Below are positions 1-9,046 of a DNA stretch of 25,829 bases, piece after piece. The stretch is from positions 1-25,829 of the forward strand of contig JADJDM010000003.1 of assembly GCA_016702705.1 (NCBI GenBank), in the 5' to 3' direction. The stretch's first letter is position 1; each line of letters opens with the position of its first letter. A model generated the notes under the pieces. It worked only from the letters and a program-made list of their open reading frames with translations, had not been told where the DNA came from and made no database searches. The DNA comes from Bacteroidota bacterium (GTDB lineage Bacteria; Bacteroidota; Bacteroidia; B-17B0; Aurantibacillaceae). The position numbers and the translations under genes are program-made.

Positions 1-3
1 TTT

Positions 4-33
4 TTGATTTATATCTTTCTTGTTATATATTTG
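4..33 (+). promoter_or_regulatory. Bacteroidota-type promoter for the metalloprotease gene
   Basis: A -33-like TTG (4-6) and a TATATTTG box (26-33), which fits the Bacteroidota -7 consensus TAnnTTTG, are 19 nt apart. The box lies 36 nt before the ATG at 70. Spacing and sequence fit the known consensus; no transcription start is visible from sequence alone. Confidence 0.5.
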
Positions 34-69
34 ACTAATTCGATTTAACTAAAACCTTAAATCTCTACC

Positions 70-3000
70 ATGAAACAAAAAATCACCAGTTTAGTAGTTG
101 TGATGATGTCTATTTCAACTACATTTTTTGCCCAAACTAATTCATTATGGAAAAAACGATTCCTGAAAAAAATGAATAGTTCTGAGGTTATTCAAGACCA
201 AATAACCCAACGAAAGCAGATTATTATCAAATGGATTTGGGAGCCTTTAAAAACTTGTTGGCAATGCCCCCAGTTTTTGGAAACTTTATGCCTCCAAGTA
301 ATTTAATTTATCGAATTTCCTGTAGCTGATGGTAGCTTTCAAAAATTTAGTGTTTTTGAATGAGTATTATGGAGAAAGGATTGGAAGATAAGTTTCCTAT
401 GATTAAGTCATATGCTGCACAAGGTATTGATGATCCAACAGCGACAATGCGTTTTTCTGTAACTCAGTTTGGTTTGCATACTATGAGCCTTAACAGGTAA
501 CACATCTACTTGTTATAATGATCCTTATACTAAGGATGCAAATTATTATATAGTTTATAATAAAGCGGCTTTAGGAGCTGACACAAGAGGGTTTGAATGT
601 TCCTAATTGATGAGCATATTAATCTACCCTCAATTTCGAAACCAGAGAGAGCTGGACCCAAATAACTCACCTTTAAATGCCAATGACCAAAAATTAAGAA
701 CATTTCGTTTAGCAATGTCTTGTAATGCTGAGCGTATGGAAATATATTTGCGGGTACCTCTAACCAAGTTGCAAATATACAAGCTAAACATGGCATTACT
801 ATGACTCGTGTAAATGGAGTTTTTTGAAAGAGATTTGTCTGTTCATATGAATTTTGTTGCTAATAATAACTTAGTTATAATTATGGAAGCACAACAACTG
901 ATCCCTTACTCCAATGAATGGAATACTCAAAAACGGCGCAAACTAATGATGCTGCAATTAGCGTAACAAATTATGATATTGGGCATAACTTTAATACAAC
1001 AGGTGGTGGAAATGCTGGTTGTATTGGTTGTGTTTGTGTTGGTACTGTTGGTCGTCAAGGTGGAACGCATAAAGGAAGAGGTTATACTGGTAGCTCCAAT
1101 CCTGTATGAGATCCATTTGATATTGATTATGTTGCTCGTGAAATGGGGCATCAATATGGTGGTTATCATGTTATGAATACTTAGTAGAGGGGAAGCGGGA
1201 CAAAACAGAGTTGAGCAAGGAGTGGAAGTTCAATTATGGGTATGCGGTATCTGCGCTACTAACGTTCAAATCAAAGTCATGATGATTTTAATTATGTTAA
1301 TATTAGAGATATTATGACGAATGTAAAAACAGGAAGTAGTACTTGTGCTACAATTACGAATTTAACTAATGCCCTCCAACTGCAAATGCAGGAGGGATTA
1401 TATTATTCCAAAAAGTACTGCATATATCCTAGAGGTGTAGCAACTGATGCTAATGGTTTGGGTTCTTTAACTTACAGTTGGAGTCAAAACGATCCAGCTC
1501 AATCACCAAAATGCAGCGCCGCTTTCTATATACAAACGGCCCAATGTACAGATCTAATCCTCCTATTACATCCCCAAATCGTTTTATGCCAACTATTACA
1601 AGTGTGCTTGCTGGCAATTTAACTCCAACTTGGGAAGTAACTCCTTCTGTAGGACGTACAATGAATTTTTCTTTTTTAGTTCGTGATAACGATGCATTAG
1701 GTGGACAAACAGCTTCTGATTTAATGACAGTAACTGTTAATGGAACTGCTGGTCCGTTTGTTATTACTTCTCAAAATACAGCTACTTCTTGGAATGCTGG
1801 AGCTACAGAAACAATTACTTGGAATGTTGCAGGTACAGATGTTGCACCAGTAAGTTGCGCTAATGTTGATGTTTTTTTAAGTACAGATGGCGGATTTACT
1901 TATCCTATAACAGTTGCTACTGGACTTCCTAATACAGGTACTGCATCAATAGTTGTTCCTCAAATTACAACTACAACTGGTAGAATAATGTTAAGAGGTT
2001 CGGGAAATATTTTTTATGATTTAAATGGTGGAACTATTTCAATACAAGCAGCTGAGTTTACAATGACACCTGCAAGTACAACTCAAAATAATTGCCCACC
2101 AAATGATCAAACTTTTTCTTTTACTTATGATACATATTTAAGTTTTAGCGATGTAACAACTTTCTCTGCAAGTGGAAATCCTGCTGGAACTACTGTTACT
2201 TTTAGTCCTACAACTGCAACAGTTGATAACACACCCGTAAGTGTAACAATTAGTGGGTTAACACCAGCTATGGCAGGAACGTATAATTTAACTATTACAG
2301 GCACTTCAACTAGCGTTACAAAAACAAGTACCTTAACTTTAAATGTTTTAAATTCTGCATTAAATGCGCCTGTGTTAGCAACACCAGTAAATGCTGCAAC
2401 AGGAGTTAACTCTTCTGCAACCTTAACATGGAATTCACCAGGTGCTGCAGGTATTACTTATGATGTGGAAGTTGCTACTGATGCGGCATTTACAAATATT
2501 GTAAGTTCTGCAACAGGAGTAGTTGGTACTTCATATACAGCAACTGGATTACTTTCAACAACTACTTATTATTGGAGAGTTAGTGCGCAAAACACATGTA
2601 CAAACTCAACTAATTCTTCTGTATTTAGTTTTACCACTAGTTCTTGTTTAGCAAATACCTCTGCAAACGTTCCTGTTGCAATTTCTACTGGAGCTCCTGC
2701 TACTGTTACATCTACGTTAATGGTAACCGCAGGTGGTACTGTTACGGATGTTAATGTTGTAAATATTCAAGGAACTCACACTTGGATTAATGACTTAACT
2801 GTATCAATTTCAAGTCCGGCAAGCACAACTGTTGACTTGTTTGATCAAATTTGTAACAACCAAGATAATTTCAGTGTAAGTTTTGACGATGCTTCTGCAC
2901 TAATAACTCTTCCTTGTCCCCCAACTGACGCACTTACATACAAACCTGTAGGTTTATTGTCAGGATTTAATGGACAAACAGCTGCTGGTACATGGACGCT

Positions 3001-3346
3001 ATCTGTTCAAGATAATGCAAATCAAGATGGAGGTTCATTAACTAATTGGGCTTTGGAATTATGTGTTAATTCACCAGTAGGAATTAAAGAACATATTTTC
3101 CTTTCTCCTTCAATGGTTTATCCAAATCCAACTGCTGGTTTATTAAATGTACAATTAGGTGGAGAAGCAAATGAAGTATTGAAAATAAAAATTGTAAATA
3201 CTTTAGGACAAGTATTAGAAACAAGAACCGCTACAGCTTCAGCTTTAATCGCATTTGATCTTAATGCTTATGCTACAGGTATTTACCATTTAATAATCGA
3301 AGGTAAAAATGCTCAACAACATGAGAAAATAATTATCAGTAGATAA
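70..3346 (+). CDS. Secreted reprolysin-like zinc metalloprotease with P-domain and T9SS sorting domain (frameshifted 5' half)
   Basis: A signal peptide (MKQKITSLVVV... to FFAQ) starts at 70. The N-terminal part is broken by many frameshifts up to about 1480, but stitched frames read like Bacteroidota reprolysin-type proteases: an IDDPTATMRFS stretch near 430, FDIDYVAREMGHQYGG near 1120, then a GICATNVQ-like stretch near 1250. From 1478 the frame is clean: Ig/PKD-like beta domains, an FN3-like module (about 2370-2640), a proprotein-convertase P-domain (about 2700-3070, with GTWTLSVQDNANQDGG) and a C-terminal T9SS type-A sorting domain (about 3105-3346, YPNPTAG and ATGIYHLIIEG). The product is probably exported through Sec and then T9SS and acts as an extracellular or surface protease. 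The first zinc-ligand position of HExxH reads Arg (codon 1137-1139), which may be an error. It is followed by a terminator. Family assignment is firm; substrate is unknown. Confidence 0.85.
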
Positions 3347-3363
3347 TATCATTCTGATTTTAT

Positions 3364-3396
3364 AAAAAGCTGCCTCCAATCGGGGCAGCTTTTTTT
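3364..3396 (+). terminator. Intrinsic terminator after the metalloprotease gene
   Basis: AAGCTGCC (3367-3374) pairs with GGCAGCTT (3384-3391) across a 9-nt loop and runs into a T tract to 3396. The A-rich left flank makes it potentially bidirectional. It starts 18 nt after the stop codon. Confidence 0.85.
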
Positions 3397-3400
3397 GTGA

Positions 3401-3436
3401 AATACTATTCCTTATGTGAAAGGAATAGTATTTTTG
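3401..3436 (+). promoter_or_regulatory. Perfect 13-bp inverted repeat overlapping a TAnnTTTG box
   Basis: AATACTATTCCTT (3401-3413) and AAGGAATAGTATT (3420-3432) are exact reverse complements around a 6-nt loop. The right arm runs into TATTTTTG (3429-3436), which matches the Bacteroidota -7 consensus and lies 31 nt before the ATG of the next gene. It could be an operator on that promoter or a second hairpin terminator. No good -33 TTG was found at the expected spacing. Confidence 0.45.
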
Positions 3437-3467
3437 ATTAATTTAGAGCTTATACAAAATCTACATT

Positions 3468-4003
3468 ATGAAAAAATAGTTCTACTTTTTGCAATTTACT
3501 TTGCTAGTTTGTCGTTTTCAAACGCACAAAATACCCGTATTATTTCGTATTTCGATAATAATTATAATAAATCGTATTATTTGGTTTGGGATATTAAATC
3601 TGGTAAAAATGTTCAATATTACTGGGCTGATGGCAAATGGACAGCAATGGAAATTAATTTGCCACAAACTCCTTTAACTGGTGTAACTGGTAACATTATG
3701 TTTGAGGTATACTATGACCAAAAATAAAAAAATCATATTATATTGCTTGGGATACTAAAGGTGGAAAAAGTATTCAGTATTATTGGTCTGATGGTAAATG
3801 GACAGCAATGGAAATTAACTTACCAGCAGTTCCTTTACCTTATAAAAGGTGATGTTATGATTCGTTCATATTACGATGAGAAATACAGTAAATCATATTA
3901 CATTGTTTATGATACAGCTGGTGGCAAATCAATTCAATATTCTTGGAGCGATGGCAAGTGGTCGCCAATGGAAATTAATTTACCTGAAGTTCCTTTGAAA
4001 TAA
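3468..4003 (+). CDS. Small secreted protein of three ~46-residue aromatic repeats (frameshifted)
   Basis: The family is not recognised. A signal peptide (KKIVLLFAIYFASLSFSNAQ) begins at the ATG at 3468, which is separated from its frame by one missing A in the run of A's after it. Three tandem units follow (about 3537-3675, 3700-3835, 3855-4000). Each has the pattern YxDxxYxKSYYxxWD, then GGKSIQYYWSDGKW, then MEINLP and a Pro-Leu end. Further frame changes lie near 3725 (AAAAATAAAAAAA) and near 3838. Unit DNA is close to identical around GATGGnAAnTGG...ATGGAAATTAA, implying recent duplication. The aromatic-rich repeat resembles WG/kelch-like beta repeats in feel only, so function is unknown. 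It ends at 4003, facing the convergent phosphatase gene. Confidence 0.6.
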
Positions 4004-4022
4004 TGTCCAATTCGGAATTAGA

Positions 4023-6165
4023 TTATAGTTTTATTCCAATGATACAAACGTCGTCAACTTGTTCTAATTCTTTTTTCCAGTTATCGAAAGTGAGTGTGAG
4101 CGAACTTAACTGTTCGCTCATTTCTTTTTCTGCGTTTGCAAAAAGAAAATCTCTTAATGGTTTGTATTTAAATTTCTTTCCTTTCTCTCCGCCAAACTGA
4201 TCTGCAAAGCCATCTGTAAATAAAAACAGCATATCATTTTTACTTAGTTGTAAAGTGTTTGTAGTAAAGGAACTTTGTTTTTCTGCTTTCCCAATTGCCT
4301 GTTTATCGGGGCTAAGGCTTGGCCTGCACTATTTTTAATGTACCATAATGGATTGTTTGCCCCGCTCCATTTAATCTGGTATTGCCCTGAATTATTTATC
4401 TTTTTATAGACGCTAAACTTATGTCCATCCCATCTTTTACATCTTTGTCGCTTTTAGAAAATGTCTCTATTACCAATTCTCTCGTCTTATCTAAAATTTC
4501 ACCTGGTTCAATAAGTCCAAATTCATTTACTGAACGATACAAAGCATTACTACAAACTACCGAAACCATTGCGCCTGGAACGCCATGCCCTGTGCAAGCT
4601 GCGGCTGCAATTAGTATGGTGTCATCTTTTTCTTCTAACCAATAAAAATCACCAGCAACAATATCTTTTGGTTTGTATAATATGAAGGATTGAGGTAAAT
4701 ATTTTTTAATTGTTTTTTCAGATGGGAGAATTGCCTCTTGTATTCTTCGGGCATAGGTTATACTATCCGTGATTTCTTTACGCTGAACAGTTAATTCAGT
4801 ATTTATTTTGTTAATCAAATTATTTTTGGAAGCAATTATTTTTAAACGTTTTATTGATGTGTAAACTGCATAGCCTAATAGGATTGCAACTATTAACACG
4901 CCAATAATAATAATGTTTTTCCATTTGTTTTTTTCTGAGGCTAGTAGTTTTTCTTTTTCTATCTCTGCATTTTTTTCTGAAATACTTTTTTCTATTTCAT
5001 ATTTATTTTCTTGTCGCAGTAATGCTTTTGTTTGACTTTCTTTTCCAACGGCTTTTTGTAGTGTTGCATATTTTTCTAAATATAGAAAAGCATTGTCTTT
5101 ATCGCCTTTTGCTTTGTAAGATTCAAATATTTTCCAGTATAAATTACACTCTTCACTTTTGGCGCTAATGTTAACTGCTGTTGTTAAAGCGGTATTAAAA
5201 TATTGAATTGCTTTGTCGTTTTCGCCTTTTAAATAGGCTATATCTCCCATGCCCCAAAGTCCATATATCATCCCAAATTTATTACTCACTCCTTTGTTTA
5301 ATAAATAAGATTTGTTGTAATAAATAAATGCAGAATCGAGTAGGGAAGTACTTGTTTTGTTTTTGCCATATAAACTTAAATAAGTATCTCCTAAATTTAT
5401 TGATGCAACTGATTGTCCAATTATGTCACCGCATGTAGTAAAGTTTAAAAGAGTAGTTGTGAAAAAGGATAGCGCTGAATCTGGTTTGCCTTGTTCAATA
5501 GCAATGTTTCCAAAGTTGTTGTCAGTAACAGCAGTTTCTCGAATATAATTTGTGTTTTTATTTAATTGCCCCGCTATTTTAGCTTGCAATTGAGCATTTT
5601 TAAGGTCACCTAATTTAAAGTAAAGTTTACTCAAACGATTGTGTGTTTGAATTATCCCAGTTGTATCTCCATTTGTTTCAAATAATTTTAATGCTTGAAA
5701 ATAATTTTCAGATGTTTTACTATAATCACCTAAATCGTAATGATCATTTCCTAACATTAAATAAGTAAAAGCTTTATCGCTACTTATGATGTTGTTTTGA
5801 GAGGCAATAGTTAAGGCCTTTGCATGATAATTAAGTGCATTATCATAATCACTTTCGTGCCAAAATACATAACCCAAATAATTAAGTGCAACAATTTCTT
5901 CTTTTGGTAATGCGTGTTTTTTACTTATTACTAAAGCGTTTTTTAAATGTAGTTTGGCTAATGAATAATTACTTTGACTTTCAAAATATACTCCTAATAC
6001 ATTATGAGCTTTTGCTTTTTCAACAACAGAGGAACTGTTCTTAGCTACATTATGAATACTATCAATTTGATAAGTTGAAAAGAAATAATTTTGGGCATGT
6101 GAAGTAGTCGCACGAATAAATATCGTAAGAATAACTAGTTTAATATATATTGAGTAATGGCTCAT
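4023..6165 (-). CDS. TPR membrane protein with C-terminal SpoIIE-type PP2C phosphatase domain (frameshifted near C-terminus)
   Basis: The start at 6165 gives a signal-peptide-like N-terminus (MSHYSIYIKLVILTIFIRA). About 370 residues of TPR helices follow, with recurring A-x-x-Y-F-x-x-A-L and GD patterns. Next come a charged coiled coil (about residues 385-415), one membrane segment (WKNIIIIGVLIVAILLG) and a SpoIIE-type phosphatase domain (ITDSITYARRIQEAILPS, YKPKDIVAGDFYWLEE, CTGHGVPGAMVSVVC). Frames change between about 4395 and 4235, where KWSGANNPLWYIK and LAPDKQAIGKAEKQSSFTT can be read in other frames. The last part is LFLFTDGFADQFGG...VDDVCIIGIKL, ending at 4023. Such proteins are thought to signal by dephosphorylating partner-switch-like substrates. 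The Asp expected before CTGHG reads Ala. The start codon lies just 10 nt past the accD terminator. Confidence 0.85.
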
Positions 6166-6174
6166 TCTCTATAC

Positions 6175-6202
6175 AAAAAAAGCCCCCGAGCACTCGGGGG
6201 CT
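6175..6202 (-). terminator. Intrinsic terminator of accD
   Basis: A perfect 10-bp GC-rich stem (6181-6190 with 6193-6202, loop of 2) is flanked by A's on the left and T's on the right, so it could act on both strands. On the minus strand it directly follows the accD stop codon (6207-6209). Confidence 0.9.
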
Positions 6203-6206
6203 TTTT

Positions 6207-7052
6207 TTAGTTTTTAAACATTCTAAGCAGTGCACTTAGTTTTTCTTTCAATTCTGTTCTCGGAACAATTTTGTCTAAGAAGCCATGCTCTAATACAAAC
6301 TCAGCTGTTTGAAATCCTTTTGGTAAATCTTTACCAATTGTTTCTTTTACAATACGAGGGCCAGCAAATCCAATTAATGATTCAGGTTCTGCAATATTTA
6401 AATCTCCAAGCATTGCATACGAAGCAGTAACACCACCTGTTGTAGGGTCAGTTAATAATGATATGTATGGAATACCTGCTTTATCCATCATTGATAATTT
6501 TGCAGAAGTTTTTGCCATTTGCATTAATGAGTATGCCGCTTCCATCATACGAGCTCCACCTGATTTAGAGATAATCATTAATGGAGTTTTGTTTTTTAAA
6601 CAAAAATCAATTGCTCTCGAAATTTTTTCTCCAACAACCGAACCCATCGAACCACCAATAAAATTAAAGTCCATACAGCACACAACTAAATCATGCCCTT
6701 CTACTTTTCCATAAGCAGAACGTAATGCATCATTTAATCCGGTTTTCTTAATACTATCTGTTAATCTGTCTTTGTATTTTTTTGTATCGGCAAAATTAAG
6801 TGGATCACCACTGATAAGGTTCTCATCTAATTCGGTAAATTGATTATCATCAAATATTACTTCAAAATATTCAGCCGAACCTATACGCTCATGATAACCA
6901 CAACTAGTACACACAAATTTATTGTTTGCATGGTCAGTAGTAGTGCTTATCTTTTTACACGAATTACACTTGTACCACAATCCTTCTGGAGTTTCTTTCT
7001 TCTCTTTGGTACTTGTAGTAATTCCTTCTTTTATTCTTTTAAACCAACCCAT
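6207..7052 (-). CDS. accD: Acetyl-CoA carboxylase, carboxyltransferase beta subunit
   Basis: Intact 281-residue protein of normal family length. The N-terminal zinc ribbon has Cys at residues 29, 32, 48 and 51 (YKCNSCKK ... FVCTSCGYHER). The crotonase-fold carboxyltransferase core follows, with GGSMGSVVGEKISRA, SGGARMMEAAYSLMQMAK and LTDPTTGGVTASYAMLGD, ending in ETIGKDLPKGFQTAEF. With AccA it transfers the carboxyl group from biotin to acetyl-CoA, making malonyl-CoA for fatty-acid synthesis in the cytoplasm. It lies 81 nt downstream of the aldolase gene on the same strand, so co-transcription is likely. A strong terminator follows immediately. Confidence 0.97.
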   Translation of the reverse strand: MGWFKRIKEGITTSTKEKKETPEGLWYKCNSCKKISTTTDHANNKFVCTSCGYHERIGSAEYFEVIFDDNQFTELDENLISGDPLNFADTKKYKDRLTDSIKKTGLNDALRSAYGKVEGHDLVVCCMDFNFIGGSMGSVVGEKISRAIDFCLKNKTPLMIISKSGGARMMEAAYSLMQMAKTSAKLSMMDKAGIPYISLLTDPTTGGVTASYAMLGDLNIAEPESLIGFAGPRIVKETIGKDLPKGFQTAEFVLEHGFLDKIVPRTELKEKLSALLRMFKN

Positions 7053-7056
7053 TCTA

Positions 7057-7084
7057 ATTTAAGATTTAAGATTTAAGATTTAAG
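7057..7084. repeat. Short tandem repeat (ATTTAAG x4)
   Basis: Four exact copies of the 7-mer ATTTAAG lie between accD and the aldolase gene, followed by a degenerate partial unit. They start 5 nt upstream of the accD start codon, so copy number would change the accD leader. Confidence 0.9.
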
Positions 7085-7133
7085 ATTTTTAATTCTGACT
7101 ATCAGAAATTTGAAATCTAACATCTAAAATATA

Positions 7134-8185
7134 TTAAGCAACTGTAATACTCTTATCCAAATACACATCCTGAATTGTATTCAATAATTGAACACCTTCA
7201 TTCATTGGTTTTTGGAAAGCTTTTCTTCCTGATATTAACCCTTGTCCACCACCACGTTTATTAATAACTGCTGTTGTAACTGCTTCTGCTAAATCAGATG
7301 CACCTTTACTTTCTCCACCACTATTAATTAAACCAATACGACCCATGTAGCAATTTGCAACTTGGTAACGACACAAATCAATTAAATGATCTGTAGTTAA
7401 TTCAGAATAAACTTTTGGATGTGTTTTACCATGCTTAGTTGCATTGTATCCACCATTTTTATCCGACATTTTTTGTTTAATGATATCGGCTTGAATAGTG
7501 ACACCTAAGTGGTTTGCTTGCGAAGATAAATCCGCGGCAGTATGATAATCAACACCATCTTTTTGAAAGCTGAGTTACGAGTATAACACCATAAAATGGT
7601 TGCCATACCTAATTCGTGCGCTCTTTCAAATGCTTTAGCAACTTCTACAATTTGTCTGTTAGATTCTGGAGCACCAAAATAAATAGTTGCACCAACTGCA
7701 ACAGCGCCCATTCTCCAAGCCTCTTCAACCGAGCCAAACATAATTTGGTCAAATTTATCAGGGTAAGTTAAAAATTCGTTATGATTAATTTTAACTACGA
7801 ATGGAATTTTGTGAGCGTATTTTCTTGCAACAGAAGCAAGCACCCCATAAGTTGAAGCTACAGCGTTACAACCACCTTCAATAGCTAGCTTAACAATGTT
7901 TTCAGGGTCGAAATAAATTGGGTTTGGGGCAAATGAAGCGCCTGCACTATGTTCTATTCCTTGATCAACAGGTAAAATACTCATGTATCCTGTTCCTGTT
8001 AAACGACCTGTGTTATATAATTGGTGTAAACTTCTTAAAACTTGAGGGTTACGATTAGAACCGATAAAGCTTTGATCGATAAAATCCGGAGAAGTTAAAT
8101 GTATTTGTTCTTTAGTAATTCCTTTGCAAGTATGCGTAAGTAAATCATTCGCATTTGCTCCTAAAAGTTCTACAATTTTAGACAT
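7134..8185 (-). CDS. fbaB: Class I fructose-bisphosphate aldolase (DhnA/FbaB type), one frameshift
   Basis: About 350 residues. It begins MSKIVELLGANAND at 8185; an in-frame ATG at 8239 is less likely because it lies inside the -33 promoter element. Recognisable stretches are GYMSILPVDQGIEHSAG, GGCNAVASTYGVLA, IPFVVKINHNEF and GAVAVGATIYFG. A homopolymer frameshift near 7558-7566 (run of A's in NSAFKK) then leads into DGVDYHTAADLSSQ and ADIIKQKMSDKN. The Lys at 7476-7478 is the probable Schiff-base lysine by family position. Further on is a phosphate loop (NSGGESKGASDL), and the end is at 7134. It cleaves and forms fructose-1,6-bisphosphate in glycolysis and gluconeogenesis. Exact orthology to E. 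coli FbaB is inferred. Confidence 0.93.
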
Positions 8186-8211
8186 ATTGTTTGTTGTTAG
8201 TTTTAAAGGGG

Positions 8212-8239
8212 CAAAGGTACTAAAAAAAAGAATTGACAA
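8212..8239 (-). promoter_or_regulatory. Promoter of the aldolase-accD unit
   Basis: On the minus strand TTG (8239-8237) is followed after 17 nt by TACCTTTG (8219-8212), matching the Bacteroidota -33/-7 consensus TTG...TAnnTTTG. It lies 26 nt before the ATG at 8185, which decides between the two possible starts. Confidence 0.7.
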
Positions 8240-8311
8240 GATAGTTTTTTTGCCCCTTGCTTTTCTTTTAGTTGGCTGTAATTCAGGTGTTTAAGTGAGT
8301 TTTAAATTTGC

Positions 8312-8319
8312 TACTTTTG
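8312..8319 (+). promoter_or_regulatory. -7 box (TACTTTTG) before the PH-domain gene
   Basis: TACTTTTG matches TAnnTTTG and lies 25 nt before the ATG at 8345. No convincing -33 TTG is present. With the aldolase promoter it makes the 8186-8344 gap a divergent promoter region. Confidence 0.4.
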
Positions 8320-8344
8320 ATTCGTAAAATTAAAAAGCAAATCA

Positions 8345-8896
8345 ATGTCAGAAGAAAATATTGTCCTTAGAGAAGCCACATTTAATCCAAAAGTAAAAAC
8401 CTATATCTTTTTTATAGTATTGTTTTTCTTAATTACTTCAATTATAGGAATCATTTTAGTTCCATTTTGGATATTTGGATTAGGGCAATGGTTAAGTGGC
8501 AAGTTTTTTAAGACCTTAAGTTGCACTATTACAACGAAACAATTAAAATTCTCAAAAGGATTAATCGTTCATATAGAAAAAACAATTCCTTTGGAAAACA
8601 TTCAGGATTTATCATTTATCGGCGGACCAATTTTAAGGGCTTTTGACCTTACCATGATTAAGGTTGAAACTGCGGGTGGAGGAGGAGGTCATCATAATCA
8701 AAACATGATGAGTATGTTAGGTGTTGAAAATGCCGAAGAATTTAAACAAACTATTTTAGCTCAACGAGAAAAAATCATCAAAGAAAAGTATTCTTTTAAT
8801 CAATCCCCTGCTGCAGCTTCTGCTTCTGATATTCAATTGCTAAGCGATATTAAAAATGAGTTAGTTGAGATTAAAAATATTTTAGCGAAGAAATAA
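8345..8896 (+). CDS. Bacterial PH-domain (YdbS/DUF304-like) membrane protein
   Basis: Intact 183-residue protein. A hydrophobic hairpin spans residues about 19-50 (FFIVLFFLITSIIGIILVPF and on to LGQWLSG). A bacterial PH-like beta domain follows, with FKTLSCTITTKQLKFSKG, EKTIPLENIQDLSFIGGP and FDLTMIKVETAG, then a Gly/His linker (AGGGGGHHNQN). The tail VENAEEFKQTILAQREK is typical of YdbS/YdbT-type proteins, and the C-terminus is a helical stretch. The family is membrane-anchored and of poorly known role. The gene is monocistronic, between a divergent promoter and a large palindrome. Confidence 0.85.
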   Translation: MSEENIVLREATFNPKVKTYIFFIVLFFLITSIIGIILVPFWIFGLGQWLSGKFFKTLSCTITTKQLKFSKGLIVHIEKTIPLENIQDLSFIGGPILRAFDLTMIKVETAGGGGGHHNQNMMSMLGVENAEEFKQTILAQREKIIKEKYSFNQSPAAASASDIQLLSDIKNELVEIKNILAKK

Positions 8897-8936
8897 GTCG
8901 AGATTCTGTACTTAAATAAGGTGATTCTGAATTTTA

Positions 8937-9028
8937 CCACGGAGACACAGAGGGCACTGAGTTTCACGGAGGAATTTACGGTAAAGTAATCTCTGTGCAC
9001 CTCCGTGCCCTCTGTGTCTTCGTGGTGG
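8937..9028. repeat. 92-bp imperfect palindrome between convergent genes
   Basis: The left arm (8937-8961) and right arm (9001-9025) are reverse complements at 23 of 25 positions (CCACGGAGACACAGAGGGCA against its complement). A second inner pairing is possible between CACGGAGG (8966-8973) and CCTCCGTG (8999-9006). It is followed by a T run at 9030-9036. It sits between the PH-domain gene (+) and the NERD/UDG-like gene (-), so it could terminate both. Palindromes of this ACACAGAGGGCAC type recur in many Bacteroidota genomes (general knowledge, not checked here). Confidence 0.85.
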
Positions 9029-9046
9029 ATTTTTTTAAATTAGTTG

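Noticed and set aside
927..1169. Minus-strand open frame rich in Thr/Ser/Asn
   Set aside because: It is the antisense shadow of the Gly/Val-rich protease segment, with low-complexity composition and no family features.
70..1480. Protease 5' half as a true pseudogene
   Set aside because: The 3' two-thirds is a clean frame with conserved domains, and the same kind of indels occur in essential genes of the window, so sequencing error is the simpler reading.
7093..7107. TTCTGA/TCAGAA hairpin between aldolase and accD as a terminator
   Set aside because: The stem is only 6 bp and A+T-rich with no clear T tract on the minus strand, so co-transcription of the two genes seems more likely.
7556..7570. 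Programmed ribosomal frameshift in the aldolase gene
   Set aside because: It lies at a plain A run, with no slippery heptamer plus structure recognised, and aldolases of this type are not known to use frameshifting. A homopolymer error explains it.
8937..9028. CRISPR or tRNA-like structure
   Set aside because: It is a single inverted repeat without repeat-spacer periodicity and without tRNA arms or anticodon layout.
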